64,000 nt of DNA, taken from Streptomyces poonensis. Its GTDB lineage: Bacteria; Actinomycetota; Actinomycetes; Streptomycetales; Streptomycetaceae. Below are positions 27,780 to 37,026 of the stretch, in pieces. Location of the stretch: contig NZ_BMVW01000006.1 of the NCBI RefSeq assembly GCF_014650915.1, positions 15,811-79,810 of the forward strand, read 5' to 3'. Numbering within the stretch: the stretch's first letter is position 1; each line of letters begins with the position of its first letter. The position numbers were made by a program, and so were the translations under genes. The notes under the pieces were generated by a model, which made no database searches, was not told the origin of the DNA, and saw nothing but the letters and a program-made list of their open reading frames with translations.

Positions 27780-29467
27780 GCCTGCCGGCGCACCTCCACC
27801 ACCCGGAAGCGGTTCGCCACGAAGGCGCCGTCGCACAGCGCCGCGTTGGCCGCCGGGTTGCCGCCCGAGCCGTGGAAGTCCGAGAACGCGGCCGTCTGGT
27901 TCACGTACACCCCGCCCGTGAGGTTCAGCGAGAGTTGGGCGGCCTCCTCCAGGCACACCTCCTGGACGTCCTGCTCGACGGCCTCCGAGGTGGTGTACGC
28001 GGCGACCGTCATCGCGCCCTTCTCGCGGATCGTGCGCCGCAGCAGCTCGACCGCGTCGGCCGCCGAGTCCACGGCGACGGCGAAGGAGACCGGGCCGAAG
28101 CACTCGCTCATGTACGCCGCCTCGGAGTCCGGCTTGGCGCCGTCCAACTTGACGATCACCGGGGTGCGCACGACCGCGTCCGGGAACTCCGGGTTGGTGA
28201 TCTCACGGGAGGGCAGGGCGACCTCGCCGAGCGCCGCGGCCGCCTCCAGACGCGCCTTCACGTCCGGGTTCACGATCGCGCCGAGCAGGGCGTTCGCGCG
28301 CGCGTCGTCCCCGAGCAGGCCGTCCACCGACCGCGCGAGGCCGGCGACGACCTCGTCGTAGGACTTGGGGCCCTCGTCCGTGATGATCCCCGTGCGGGGG
28401 ATGAGCAGGTTCTGCGGGGTGGTGCACATCTGGCCGCTGTAGAGGGACAGCGAGAAGGCCAGGTTCGAGAGCATGCCCTTGTAGTCGTCCGTCGACTCGA
28501 TGAGGACCGTGTTGACGCCGGCCTTCTCCGTGTAGACCTGCGCCTGGCGGGCGTGGGACTCCAGCCAGTCGCCGAAGGCGGTCGAGCCCGTGTAGTCGAT
28601 GATCCGGATCTCCGGGCGGACGGCGAGCGTCTTGGCGATGCCCTCGCCGGGCCGCTCGGCGGCCAGCGCCACCAGGTTCGGGTCGAAGCCCGCCTCGGCC
28701 AGCACCTCGCGCGCGATCCGCACGGTGAGCGCGAGCGGCAGCACCGCGCGCGGGTGGGGCTTCACCAGTACCGCGTTCCCGGTGGCCAGGGACGCGAACA
28801 GGCCCGGGTAGCCGTTCCACGTCGGGAAGGTGTTGCAGCCGATGAGCAGGGCGACACCGCGCGGGACGGGCGTGAACTCCTTGGCCAGTACGAGCGGGTC
28901 GCGCTTGCCCTGCGGCTTGGTCCACTCCGCGGCGGCGGGGGTGCGCAGCTGCTCGAAGCAGGCGTACGCGACCGCCTCCAGGCCGCGGTCCTGTGCGTGC
29001 GGGCCGCCCGCCTGGAACGCCATCAGATACGCCTGACCGCTGGTGTGCATGACCGCGTGCGCGATCTCGTGCGTACGGTCGCTGATCCGCTGGAGGATCT
29101 CCAGGCAGACCGCGGCGCGCAGCTCCGGGCCCGCGTCGCGCCACGCGCCCTGGCCCGCGCGCATGGCGGGCAGCAGCACGTCCACGTCGGCGTGCGGGTA
29201 CGTGACGCCGAGCTCGACGCCGTACGGCGAGACCTCGCCGCCGACCCAGTCGTCCGTGCCCGGCTGGCCGAGGTCGAGGCGGGTGCCCAGGAGGGCGTCG
29301 AAGGCGGTCTTGCCCTCCGCGAGGCTCAGGCTGCCGTTCTCGCCGTACGCCTTGGGGTGCTCGGGGTGCGGTGACCAGTACGCGCGCGTGCGGATCGCTT
29401 CCAGCGCCTGGTCGAGGGTGGGCCGATGCTTGGCGATCAGTTCGTGGTCGGTGAGTTCGGTGGCCAT
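27776..29467 (-). CDS. paaN: phenylacetic acid degradation protein PaaN
   Basis: An aldehyde-dehydrogenase-fold enzyme of phenylacetate catabolism, acting on the ring-opened semialdehyde or related intermediate. The 563 residues carry the aldehyde dehydrogenase core: TFPTWNGYPGLFASLATGNA, the NAD loop DYTGSTAFGDWLE, and the nucleophile Cys in LYSGQMCTTPQNLLIP. It lacks the hydratase domain of the E. coli PaaZ fusion, like other actinobacterial PaaN proteins. The ATG at 29467 lies 100 bp from the shared operator. It is divergent from paaH. Confidence 0.92.
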   Translation of the reverse strand: MATELTDHELIAKHRPTLDQALEAIRTRAYWSPHPEHPKAYGENGSLSLAEGKTAFDALLGTRLDLGQPGTDDWVGGEVSPYGVELGVTYPHADVDVLLPAMRAGQGAWRDAGPELRAAVCLEILQRISDRTHEIAHAVMHTSGQAYLMAFQAGGPHAQDRGLEAVAYACFEQLRTPAAAEWTKPQGKRDPLVLAKEFTPVPRGVALLIGCNTFPTWNGYPGLFASLATGNAVLVKPHPRAVLPLALTVRIAREVLAEAGFDPNLVALAAERPGEGIAKTLAVRPEIRIIDYTGSTAFGDWLESHARQAQVYTEKAGVNTVLIESTDDYKGMLSNLAFSLSLYSGQMCTTPQNLLIPRTGIITDEGPKSYDEVVAGLARSVDGLLGDDARANALLGAIVNPDVKARLEAAAALGEVALPSREITNPEFPDAVVRTPVIVKLDGAKPDSEAAYMSECFGPVSFAVAVDSAADAVELLRRTIREKGAMTVAAYTTSEAVEQDVQEVCLEEAAQLSLNLTGGVYVNQTAAFSDFHGSGGNPAANAALCDGAFVANRFRVVEVRRQA

Positions 29468-29555
29468 GCGGGACCAACTCCTCGTTTCAAGAGCTCCTCG
29501 TCGAGCTCATGACCTGGGCGGAAACCAGGACGGGAACGGACGACAGAGTTAGAGT

Positions 29556-29573
29556 AACCGAACGATCGGTCGG
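29556..29573 (+). promoter_or_regulatory. PaaR-type operator between paaN and paaH
   Basis: AACCGAACGATCGGTCGG is an exact 18-bp copy of the site before paaA. It sits 53 bp before the paaH start and 88 bp before the paaN start, so one site could repress both directions, including the regulator gene encoded after paaH. Confidence 0.78.
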
Positions 29574-29626
29574 TACAAGGGGGTCCGCCGTATCTGCGGA
29601 CAATGTCGTGCGGGAGGATCGCGCAC

Positions 29627-31141
29627 ATGACAGGACTCGACCTCAGCAGCCCCGTGGCCGTCGTCGGCACCGGCACCATGGGCCAGGGCATCGCCCAGGT
29701 CGCGCTGGTCGCGGGCCACCCCGTACGCCTGTACGACGCCGTGCCCGGTCGCGCCCGCGAGGCGGCGGACGCGATCGGCGCCCGCCTCGACCGGCTCGTC
29801 GAGAAGGGGCGGCTCACCGGCGCCGACCGGGACGCGGCACGGGCCGGGCTGCGGCCCGCCGACGGCCTCGCCGAGCTCGCGGACTGCGGCCTCGTCGTGG
29901 AGGCGGTGCTCGAACGCCTCGACGTGAAGCAGGAGCTCTTCCGCGCGCTGGAGGACGTCGTCGCCGAGGACTGCCTGCTCGCCACCAACACCTCGTCCCT
30001 GTCCGTCACGGCCATCGGCGGCGCGCTGCGCCACCCGGGCCGGTTCGTCGGACTCCACTTCTTCAACCCGGCACCGCTGCTGCCGCTCGTCGAGGTGGTC
30101 TCCGGGTTCGCGACGGACGTCACGTCGGCCACGCGCGCGTACGAGACGGCCCGTTCCTGGGGCAAGGCCCCGGTGGCCTGCGCGGACACCCCGGGCTTCA
30201 TCGTCAACCGCATCGCACGGCCCTTCTACGCCGAGGCGTTCGCGGTGTACGAGGCCCAGGCCGCCGACCCCGCCACCATCGACGCGGTGCTGCGCGAGTC
30301 CGGCGGCTTCAAGATGGGCGCCTTCGAACTGACCGACCTCATCGGGCAGGACGTCAACGAGTCGGTCACCCGCTCCGTGTGGGAGGCCTTCTTCCAGGAC
30401 GTGCGCTTCACGCCCTCGCTGGCCCAGCGGCGGCTCGTCGAGTCGGGCCGCCACGGCCGCAAGACCGGGCACGGCTGGTACGACCACGCGGACGGCGCCG
30501 AGCGCCCCGAGCCGCACAGCGCGGAGGAGGCCCGGCCGCCCGCTTACGTCGTCGCCGAGGGCGACCTGGGCCCCGCCTCCGAGCTGCTCGCGCTGGTCCG
30601 CGAGGCGGGCATCCCCGTCCGTGCGGAGGACGAGGACCACGGCACCCGCTTCGTGCTGCCGAGCGGCGGCCAGCTGGTCCTCGCCGACGGGCAGACCTCC
30701 GTGGAGTTCCGGGACGTCGTCTACTTCGACCTGGCGCTCGACTACCGCAAGGCCACCCGCATCGCCCTGGCCGCCTCGCAGGACACCTCCCCGCAGACCC
30801 TCTCCGAGGCGACCGGGCTGTTCCAGGCGCTCGGCAAGAAGGTCAGCGTCATCGGTGACGTGCCCGGCATGATCGTGGCGCGCACGGTCGCCCGGATCGT
30901 CGACCTCGCGCACGACGCCGTGGCCAAGGGCGTGGCCACCGAGGAGGACATCGACACGGCCATGCGTCTGGGGGTCAACTACCCCCTGGGCCCGATCGAA
31001 TGGAGCCGCAGGCTCGGCCGGGACTGGGCGTACGACCTCCTCGACGAACTGCACCTGCGCGACCCGTCCGGGCGCTACGCGCCGTCCCTCGCGCTCTACC
31101 GCCACGCGCACGCCTCCGACAAGCGGGAGGGCACCTCATGA
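29627..31141 (+). CDS. paaH: 3-hydroxyacyl-CoA dehydrogenase, double C-domain (PaaH type)
   Basis: It oxidises 3-hydroxyadipyl-CoA or similar 3-hydroxyacyl-CoA with NAD. The 504 residues have the NAD-binding GTGTMGQGIAQVAL near the N-terminus, the catalytic His segment GLHFFNPAPLLPLVE, a first C-terminal domain (about 185-290) and a second copy ending NYPLGPIEWSRRLGRDWAYDLLDEL, the arrangement of PaaH/PaaC-type enzymes. The ATG at 29627 has GGGAGG upstream. The TGA overlaps the TetR gene start. Confidence 0.92.
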   Translation: MTGLDLSSPVAVVGTGTMGQGIAQVALVAGHPVRLYDAVPGRAREAADAIGARLDRLVEKGRLTGADRDAARAGLRPADGLAELADCGLVVEAVLERLDVKQELFRALEDVVAEDCLLATNTSSLSVTAIGGALRHPGRFVGLHFFNPAPLLPLVEVVSGFATDVTSATRAYETARSWGKAPVACADTPGFIVNRIARPFYAEAFAVYEAQAADPATIDAVLRESGGFKMGAFELTDLIGQDVNESVTRSVWEAFFQDVRFTPSLAQRRLVESGRHGRKTGHGWYDHADGAERPEPHSAEEARPPAYVVAEGDLGPASELLALVREAGIPVRAEDEDHGTRFVLPSGGQLVLADGQTSVEFRDVVYFDLALDYRKATRIALAASQDTSPQTLSEATGLFQALGKKVSVIGDVPGMIVARTVARIVDLAHDAVAKGVATEEDIDTAMRLGVNYPLGPIEWSRRLGRDWAYDLLDELHLRDPSGRYAPSLALYRHAHASDKREGTS

Positions 31142-31728
31142 CCACCGCCAAGCGCGACACGTACACCCCGGAGACGTTGCTCTCCGTCGCCGTCCAGGTC
31201 TTCAACGAGCGCGGCTACGACGGCACGTCGATGGAGCACCTCTCCAAGGCGGCCGGCATCTCCAAGTCGTCGATCTACCACCATGTCGCGGGCAAGGAGG
31301 AACTGCTGCGCCGCGCCGTCAGCAGAGCGCTCGACGGGCTCTTCGGCATCCTCGACGAGGAACCCGCGCGCGTGGGGCGTGCCGTGGAGCGCCTGGAGTA
31401 CGTGGTGCGCCGCATGGTCGAGGTGCTCACCGCCGAACTGCCCTATGTGACGCTGCTGCTGCGGGTGCGCGGCAACACCGGCACCGAGCGCTGGGCGCTG
31501 GAGCGGCGGCGCGACTTCGACCACCGGGTCGCCGAGCTGCTGAAGGCCGCGGCGGCCGACGGTGACGTCCGCGCGGACGTGGAGGTACGGCTCGCGACCC
31601 GGCTGGTCTTCGGAATGATCAACTCGATCGTGGAGTGGTACCGGCCGGACGGGCGCGGCATGGGTGAGCGCGAGGTCGCCGACGCCGTCGTCCGGCTGGT
31701 CTTCGGAGGGCTCCGCAAGGAGAGCTGA
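31138..31728 (+). CDS. paaR: TetR-family repressor, likely PaaR
   Basis: A 196-residue regulator with an N-terminal helix-turn-helix (about 12-58; MEHLSKAAGISKSSIYHHV is the recognition region) and a helical ligand-binding domain. Its start overlaps the paaH stop (ATGA), so it is made with paaH. An identical 18-bp palindrome-like operator lies before paaA and before paaH, which is what an autoregulated PaaR would need; in the known actinobacterial and Thermus PaaR systems the ligand is phenylacetyl-CoA. The name rests on context plus family. Confidence 0.85.
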   Translation: MTTAKRDTYTPETLLSVAVQVFNERGYDGTSMEHLSKAAGISKSSIYHHVAGKEELLRRAVSRALDGLFGILDEEPARVGRAVERLEYVVRRMVEVLTAELPYVTLLLRVRGNTGTERWALERRRDFDHRVAELLKAAAADGDVRADVEVRLATRLVFGMINSIVEWYRPDGRGMGEREVADAVVRLVFGGLRKES

Positions 31729-31760
31729 GGAGCGAGGGGAGCTGAGCGATCCGGCGGGTT

Positions 31761-31787
31761 ACCCGGAGGGCCCTCATCCCTCCGGGT
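31761..31787. terminator. terminator between paaR and bkdR
   Basis: ACCCGGAGGG (31761-31770) pairs perfectly with CCCTCCGGGT (31778-31787) around a 7-nt loop. The right arm includes the last codons of the leftward bkdR gene. It separates two convergent transcripts. Confidence 0.7.
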
Positions 31788-32274
31788 CCAGGTCCTCCTC
31801 CTCGAACACCAGCAGCGTCCGCGTACTGAGCACCTCGGGCATGGCCTGGAGCCGGGTGAGCACCAGCTCACGCAGGGCCTTGTTGTCCGGGGTGTGCACG
31901 AGCAGCAGGACGTCGAAGTCGCCGCCCACGAGGGCGATGTGGGAGGCGCCGGGCAGCGCTCTGAGCCGCTCGCGGACCGTGCGCCAGGAGTTCTGCACGA
32001 TCTTCAGGGTGATGTACGCGGAGGTTCCCTGACCCGCGCGCTCGTGGTTCACGCGCGCCCCGAACCCGCGGATCACACCGTCCTCGAGGAGGCGGTTGAT
32101 CCGGGCGTACGCGTTGGCCCGCGAGACGTGCACCCGCTCGGCGACCGACCGTATCGAGGCGCGGCCGTCCGCCTGGAGTATCTGCAGGATGTCCCGGTCG
32201 ATCGCGTCCAACGGGCGTGGGGGCGGCGGAACCGGGCCGGGCTCCGACGGATCGGCCATTTGTTCAGGTGTCAT
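31774..32274 (-). CDS. bkdR: Lrp/AsnC-family regulator BkdR
   Basis: The 166 residues have an N-terminal winged helix (about 24-70; SIRSVAERVHVSRANAYARI) and a C-terminal RAM ligand-binding domain (about 90-155; HIALVGGDFDVLLLVHT). It is divergent from the E1alpha gene, the arrangement of bkdR in S. coelicolor, where it controls the branched-chain 2-oxoacid dehydrogenase genes. I chose ATG 32274; an internal ATG at 32259 is possible. The shared promoter space contains a diverged PaaR-type site and an 8-bp inverted repeat. Confidence 0.9.
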   Translation of the reverse strand: MTPEQMADPSEPGPVPPPPRPLDAIDRDILQILQADGRASIRSVAERVHVSRANAYARINRLLEDGVIRGFGARVNHERAGQGTSAYITLKIVQNSWRTVRERLRALPGASHIALVGGDFDVLLLVHTPDNKALRELVLTRLQAMPEVLSTRTLLVFEEEDLDPEG

Positions 32275-32332
32275 GTCCCCCCGCCTCCCTGCCATGGACG
32301 TACTGCGTCCATCACAGGCTGTGGAGAACCGT

Positions 32333-32341
32333 TTGTCCACA
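32333..32341 (+). promoter_or_regulatory. single DnaA box with a weaker inverted partner
   Basis: TTGTCCACA at 32333-32341 is exact; TGTGGAGAA at 32320-32328 is a one-mismatch box in the opposite direction. Both lie in the bkdR-bkdA divergent region. Confidence 0.45.
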
Positions 32342-32374
32342 GCCTGACGGTGCCTGTAGCCAAAATGTGCCGAC

Positions 32375-32392
32375 GACCGAACAATCGGTAGG
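32375..32392 (+). promoter_or_regulatory. diverged PaaR-type operator before bkdA
   Basis: GACCGAACAATCGGTAGG matches the two exact sites before paaA and paaH at 15 of 18 positions and keeps the ACCGAAC-ATCGGT dyad. An inverted repeat AGGCGCGT/ACGCGCCT (32395-32402, 32411-32418) follows at once, which may be a second operator or a leader hairpin. Confidence 0.55.
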
Positions 32393-32449
32393 TGAGGCGC
32401 GTCACAGACGACGCGCCTCCCGTAGCCGCTCCCACGAGGAGGTGCCGTC

Positions 32450-33598
32450 ATGACGGTCATGGAGCAGCGGGGTGCCTACCGGCCCACGCCGCCGCCCGCC
32501 TGGCAGCCCCGCACGGACCCCGCGCCGCTGCTGCCCGACGCGCGCCCCCACCGCGTCCTGGGCACCGAGGCGGCCGCCGGGGCGGACCCCGCCCTGCTGC
32601 GCCGGCTGTACGCGGAGCTGGTGCGCGGCCGCCGTTACAACGCGCAGGCGACCGCCCTCACCAGGCAGGGCCGGCTCGCCGTCTACCCCTCCAGCACCGG
32701 CCAGGAGGCCTGCGAGATCGCCGCCGCGCTCGCCCTCCAGGAGCGCGACTGGCTGTTCCCCAGCTACCGCGACACACTCGCCGCCGTCGCCCGCGGCGTC
32801 GACCCGGTCGAGGCCCTCACCCTCCTGCGCGGCGACTGGCACACCGGCTACGACCCGTACGAGCACCGCGTCGCGCCCCTGTGCACCCCCCTCGCGACCC
32901 AGCTCCCGCACGCCGTCGGGCTCGCGCACGCGGCCCGCCTCAAGGGTGACGACGTGGTCGCGCTCGCCCTGGTCGGCGACGGAGGCACCAGCGAGGGCGA
33001 CTTCCACGAGGCGCTGAACTTCGCGGCCGTCTGGCAGGCGCCGGTCGTCTTCCTCGTCCAGAACAACGGCTTCGCGATCTCCGTCCCGCTGGACCGGCAG
33101 ACCGCCGCCCCCTCCCTGGCCCACAAGGCCGTCGGGTACGGGATGCCGGGCCGTCTGGTGGACGGCAACGACGCCCTCGCGGTCCATGAGGTGCTCGGCG
33201 AGGCCTTGGCCCACGCGCGCGCGGGTGGCGGCCCCACGCTGGTCGAGGCCGTGACGTACCGCATCGACGCCCACACCAACGCGGACGACGCGACCCGGTA
33301 CCGCGACGACGACGAGGTGGAGGCCTGGCGCGCACACGATCCGATCGCGCTCGTGGAACGGGAGCTGACCGCGCGCGGGCTCCTCGACGAGGACGCCATA
33401 CGGGCCGTGCGCGAGGACGCCGAGGCGATGGCCGCGGACCTCCGCGAGCGGATGAACCAGGACCCGGCGCTCGACCCCATGGACCTGTTCACCCACGTGT
33501 ACGCCGAGCCGACGCCGCAACTGGCCGAGCAGTGCGACCAGTTGCGGGCGGAGCTGGACGCCGAGGCCGAGGCCGAGGCGGAAGGGGCGGGCCGATGA
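32450..33598 (+). CDS. bkdA: branched-chain 2-oxoacid dehydrogenase E1 alpha subunit (set 1)
   Basis: With the E1 beta subunit it decarboxylates branched-chain 2-oxoacids using thiamine diphosphate. The 382 residues contain the TPP motif GDGGTSEGDFHEALNF...QNNGF and the RYRDDDEVEAW loop. Ribosome site GAGGAGG precedes the ATG. The stop overlaps the next ATG. By operon size and the adjacent bkdR it matches the bkdABC set of Streptomyces, a naming I take from memory. The tail is Glu/Ala-rich (AEAEAEAEG). Confidence 0.92.
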   Translation: MTVMEQRGAYRPTPPPAWQPRTDPAPLLPDARPHRVLGTEAAAGADPALLRRLYAELVRGRRYNAQATALTRQGRLAVYPSSTGQEACEIAAALALQERDWLFPSYRDTLAAVARGVDPVEALTLLRGDWHTGYDPYEHRVAPLCTPLATQLPHAVGLAHAARLKGDDVVALALVGDGGTSEGDFHEALNFAAVWQAPVVFLVQNNGFAISVPLDRQTAAPSLAHKAVGYGMPGRLVDGNDALAVHEVLGEALAHARAGGGPTLVEAVTYRIDAHTNADDATRYRDDDEVEAWRAHDPIALVERELTARGLLDEDAIRAVREDAEAMAADLRERMNQDPALDPMDLFTHVYAEPTPQLAEQCDQLRAELDAEAEAEAEGAGR

Positions 33599-34599
33599 CC
33601 ACCGTCGCCGTGAAGCCCGCCACCATGGCCCAGGCCCTCACGCGCGCGCTGCGCGACGCCATGGCCGCCGACCCGGCGGTCCACGTCATGGGCGAGGACG
33701 TCGGCACGCTCGGCGGGGTCTTCCGCGTCACCGACGGGCTCGCGAAGGAGTTCGGCGAGGACCGCTGCACGGACACGCCCCTCGCCGAGGCGGGCATCCT
33801 CGGCACGGCCGTCGGCATGGCGATGTACGGGCTGCGGCCCGTGGTGGAGATGCAGTTCGACGCGTTCGCCTACCCGGCGTTCGAGCAGCTCGTCTCGCAC
33901 GTGGCGCGCATGCGCAACCGCACGCGCGGGGCGATGCCCCTGCCGATCACCGTCCGCGTCCCGTACGGGGGCGGCATCGGCGGCGTGGAGCACCACAGCG
34001 ACTCCTCCGAGGCGTACTACATGGCGACTCCGGGGCTCCATGTCGTCACGCCCGCGACCGTCGCCGACGCGTACGGGCTGCTGCGCGCGGCCATCGCCTC
34101 CGACGACCCGGTCGTCTTCCTGGAGCCCAAGCGGCTGTACTGGTCGAAGGACGCCTGGAACCCGGAGGAGCCGCAGACCGTCGAGCCCATAGGGCGGGCG
34201 GTGGTGCGGCGCAGGGGCCGTAGCGCCACGTTGATCACGTACGGGCCGTCCGTGCCCGTCTGCCTGGAGGCGGCCGAGGCGGCCCGGGCCGAGGGCTGGG
34301 ACCTGGAGGTCGTCGACCTGCGCTCGCTGGTGCCGTTCGACGACGAGACGGTCACCGCGTCGGTACGGCGCACCGGGCGCGCGGTGGTCGTGCACGAGGC
34401 GGGCGGTTTCGGCGGGCCCGGCGGCGAGATCGCGGCCCGCGTGACCGAACGGTGCTTCCACCACCTGGAGGCCCCCGTCCTGCGCGTCGCCGGATTCGAC
34501 GTCCCCTATCCGCCGCCGATGCTGGAGCGGCACCACCTGCCCGGCGTCGACCGCATCCTGGACGCCGTGGGACGCCTGCAGTGGGAGGCGGAGAGCTGA
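33595..34599 (+). CDS. bkdB: branched-chain 2-oxoacid dehydrogenase E1 beta subunit (set 1)
   Basis: The 334-residue partner of the E1 alpha subunit. Family motifs are VHVMGEDVGTLGGVFRVTDGL, RVPYGGGIGGVEHHSDS, a DDPVVFLEPKRLYW segment and the C-terminal transketolase domain. The ATG overlaps the bkdA stop (ATGA) and its own stop overlaps the E2 start (TGATG). It is 60-70 percent similar by eye to the second E1 beta at 50866. Confidence 0.93.
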   Translation: MTTVAVKPATMAQALTRALRDAMAADPAVHVMGEDVGTLGGVFRVTDGLAKEFGEDRCTDTPLAEAGILGTAVGMAMYGLRPVVEMQFDAFAYPAFEQLVSHVARMRNRTRGAMPLPITVRVPYGGGIGGVEHHSDSSEAYYMATPGLHVVTPATVADAYGLLRAAIASDDPVVFLEPKRLYWSKDAWNPEEPQTVEPIGRAVVRRRGRSATLITYGPSVPVCLEAAEAARAEGWDLEVVDLRSLVPFDDETVTASVRRTGRAVVVHEAGGFGGPGGEIAARVTERCFHHLEAPVLRVAGFDVPYPPPMLERHHLPGVDRILDAVGRLQWEAES

Positions 34600-35999
34600 T
34601 GGCCCAGGTACTGGAGTTCAGGCTGCCCGACCTCGGTGAGGGGCTGACCGAGGCGGAGATCGTGCGCTGGCTGGTGCGGGTCGGGGACGTGGTCGCCGTC
34701 GACCAGCCGGTGGTGGAGGTCGAGACGGCCAAGGCCATGGTCGAGGTGCCGTGCCCGTACGGGGGTGTGGTCACCGCGCGCTTCGGCGAGGAGGGCGCGG
34801 AACTCCCCGTGGGCGCCCCGCTGCTGACGGTGGCCGTGGGTGGGCCGTCGGACGACGGTCAGGGCTCCGGGAACGTGCTGGTGGGCTACGGCACGGGGGC
34901 GCCCCCGGCGCGGCGCGGGCGGGTACGGCCGGGGCGTACCGGGCGGTCCGTCGACGGCGTCGCGGCGCAGGGGGCGTCGGCGGTGGCGGCGGCCCAGGCG
35001 CCGGACGCAGCCCCGGAGAGCCAGGTGAAGGCCGAGGCGACCGGCACCGCGTCCGGGCGCCCGGACGGCCCGGTGCCGGTCATCTCGCCGCTCGTCCGCC
35101 GGCTCGCCCGGCAGAACGGCCTCGATCTGCGGAAGCTGCCGGGCTCCGGGCCCGACGGGCTGATCCTGCGCGCGGACGTGGAGCGCGCCCTCCGGGAGGC
35201 CACCGGGGCTCCGGCGCCCGCGGCGAGCGCCAGCCCGCCGGTAGCCGCAGCCGCACCTGTTCCTGCCCCCGCACCCGCTCCTGCTCCCGCCACCGCCACC
35301 GCCACCGGGCCCGGAACGCGGATCCCCCTCCGCGGTGTGCGAGGCGCCGTCGCCGACAAGCTCTCCCGCAGCCGGCGGGAGATCCCGGAGGCCACCTGCT
35401 GGGTGGACGCCGACGCCACGGAACTCCTGAACGCGCGCGCGGCCATGAACGCGGCAGGCGGGCCGAAGATCTCCCTGCTGGCCCTGCTGGCGCGGATCTG
35501 CACCGCCGCCCTCGCGCGTTTCCCCGAGCTCAACTCCACCGTCGACACCGAGGCCCGCGAGATCGTCCGGCTGGACCAGGTGCACCTGGGCTTCGCCGCG
35601 CAGACCGAGCGCGGGCTCGTCGTCCCCGTGGTCCGGGACGCGCACACGCGGAACGCCGAGTCGCTGACCGCCGAGTTCGCGCGGCTGACGGAGGCCGCGC
35701 GGGCGGGGACGCTGACGCCCGCACACCTCACCGGCGGGACCTTCACGCTGAACAACTACGGCGTGTTCGGCGTCGACGGCTCCACGCCGATCATCAACCA
35801 CCCCGAGGCGGCCATGCTGGGCGTCGGCCGCATCATCCCCAAGCCCTGGGTGCACCGGGACGAGCTGGCCGTCCGTCAGGTCGTGCAGCTCTCGCTCACC
35901 TTCGACCACCGGGTCTGTGACGGCGGCACGGCGGGCGGGTTCCTGCGGTACGTGGCGGACTGCGTCGAACGGCCGGTGGTACTCCTGCGTTCCCTGTGA
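34599..35999 (+). CDS. bkdC: branched-chain 2-oxoacid dehydrogenase E2, dihydrolipoyl acyltransferase (set 1)
   Basis: The core of the complex, moving the acyl group from E1 to coenzyme A. The 466 residues have one lipoyl domain with the lipoylated K45 (VETAKAMVE), an Ala/Pro linker, an E1/E3-binding domain (about 165-200, ISPLVRRLARQNGLDL), a second Ala/Pro-rich linker, and the acyltransferase domain with FDHRVCDGG (catalytic His and Asp). No E3 gene follows, so lipoamide dehydrogenase must come from elsewhere. Confidence 0.93.
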   Translation: MAQVLEFRLPDLGEGLTEAEIVRWLVRVGDVVAVDQPVVEVETAKAMVEVPCPYGGVVTARFGEEGAELPVGAPLLTVAVGGPSDDGQGSGNVLVGYGTGAPPARRGRVRPGRTGRSVDGVAAQGASAVAAAQAPDAAPESQVKAEATGTASGRPDGPVPVISPLVRRLARQNGLDLRKLPGSGPDGLILRADVERALREATGAPAPAASASPPVAAAAPVPAPAPAPAPATATATGPGTRIPLRGVRGAVADKLSRSRREIPEATCWVDADATELLNARAAMNAAGGPKISLLALLARICTAALARFPELNSTVDTEAREIVRLDQVHLGFAAQTERGLVVPVVRDAHTRNAESLTAEFARLTEAARAGTLTPAHLTGGTFTLNNYGVFGVDGSTPIINHPEAAMLGVGRIIPKPWVHRDELAVRQVVQLSLTFDHRVCDGGTAGGFLRYVADCVERPVVLLRSL

Positions 36000-36024
36000 T
36001 CTTCAGGGCGCGCATACTCGGGGG

Positions 36025-37026
36025 GTGAGCGCGTACGACCCTCCGGACGAACCACAGCCCGGCGCCCCCGTCCCGTACGGCGGCGCCGGGCCCGCTTTCG
36101 ACGCGGTGATCCTCGCCGGGGGCGCTGCCCGGCGGCTCGGCGGCACCGACAAGCCCGGTGTGCGCGTGGGCGGCCGGAGGCTGCTCGACCGAGTGCTGAC
36201 CGCCTGCTCCGGCGCCCGGACCACGGTGGTGGTGGCCGACCCCCGGGCGACCGCGCGGCCCGTGGTGTGGGCGCGCGAGGAGCCGGCCGGCGGTGGCCCG
36301 CTCGCCGCGCTGGACGCGGGCCTCAGGCACACCACGGCACCGTACGTCGTCCTGCTCTCCGCCGATCTGCCGTTCCTCGGCGAGGGGACGGTACGGCGAC
36401 TGCTGGGTGCCCTGAGGGACGCGGGGGGACGGGGCGCCCGTCCCGACGGCGTGCTGCTCAGCGACTCCGACGGCCGTGACCAGCCCCTCGTCGCCGCCTA
36501 CCGGACCGACGCACTGCGGCGCGAACTGGCCGCGCTGACCGCCGAGTACGGCGGCCCGGCCGGGCTGCCTCTGCGACGGCTCACCGGAGCACTCGGCCTC
36601 ACCCGCATTTCCGACCCCGTCGCGTCGTTCGACTGCGACACCTGGGAGGACATCGCCGCCGCCCGGGCACGCATCAGGGAGCATGGGCACGTGTTGGATG
36701 AATGGATTTCCGCAGTCAAGGACGAGCTGGGGATCGACCTCGACGTCGACACCGGCGTCCTGCTCGATCTCGCCCGGGACGCCGCGCACTCGGTGGCCCG
36801 CCCGGCGGCCCCGCTGACCACGTTCCTCGCGGGGTACGCCGCCGCCCGGGCGGGGGGAGGACCGGAGGCGGTCGCGGAGGCCGCCCGCAAGGCCTCGGCC
36901 CTGGCACTCCGCTGGGCCGAGGAGGACGCCGCCGAAGCCCCCGAAGCTTCCGACGCCGCCGGGAGCACCGGACCAGCGGCCGGGCGGCCGGCCTCCGCCT
37001 CCGACGCCCCCACGGACGCCGGATGA
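36025..37026 (+). CDS. mobA: MobA-like molybdenum cofactor guanylyltransferase fused to a DUF6457 domain
   Basis: The N-terminal 220 residues are a nucleotidyltransferase that would attach GMP to molybdopterin: VILAGGAARRLGGTDK binds GTP, and LSADLPFL carries the metal-binding Asp. Residues about 228-285 (DEWISAVKDELGIDLDVD...) match the DUF6457 domain found near MoeA/MobA in actinobacteria, here joined to MobA. The tail is Ala/Ser/Asp-rich. The GTG at 36025 begins VSAYDPPDEP after GGGG. The stop overlaps the moeA ATG. Confidence 0.85.
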   Translation: MSAYDPPDEPQPGAPVPYGGAGPAFDAVILAGGAARRLGGTDKPGVRVGGRRLLDRVLTACSGARTTVVVADPRATARPVVWAREEPAGGGPLAALDAGLRHTTAPYVVLLSADLPFLGEGTVRRLLGALRDAGGRGARPDGVLLSDSDGRDQPLVAAYRTDALRRELAALTAEYGGPAGLPLRRLTGALGLTRISDPVASFDCDTWEDIAAARARIREHGHVLDEWISAVKDELGIDLDVDTGVLLDLARDAAHSVARPAAPLTTFLAGYAAARAGGGPEAVAEAARKASALALRWAEEDAAEAPEASDAAGSTGPAAGRPASASDAPTDAG

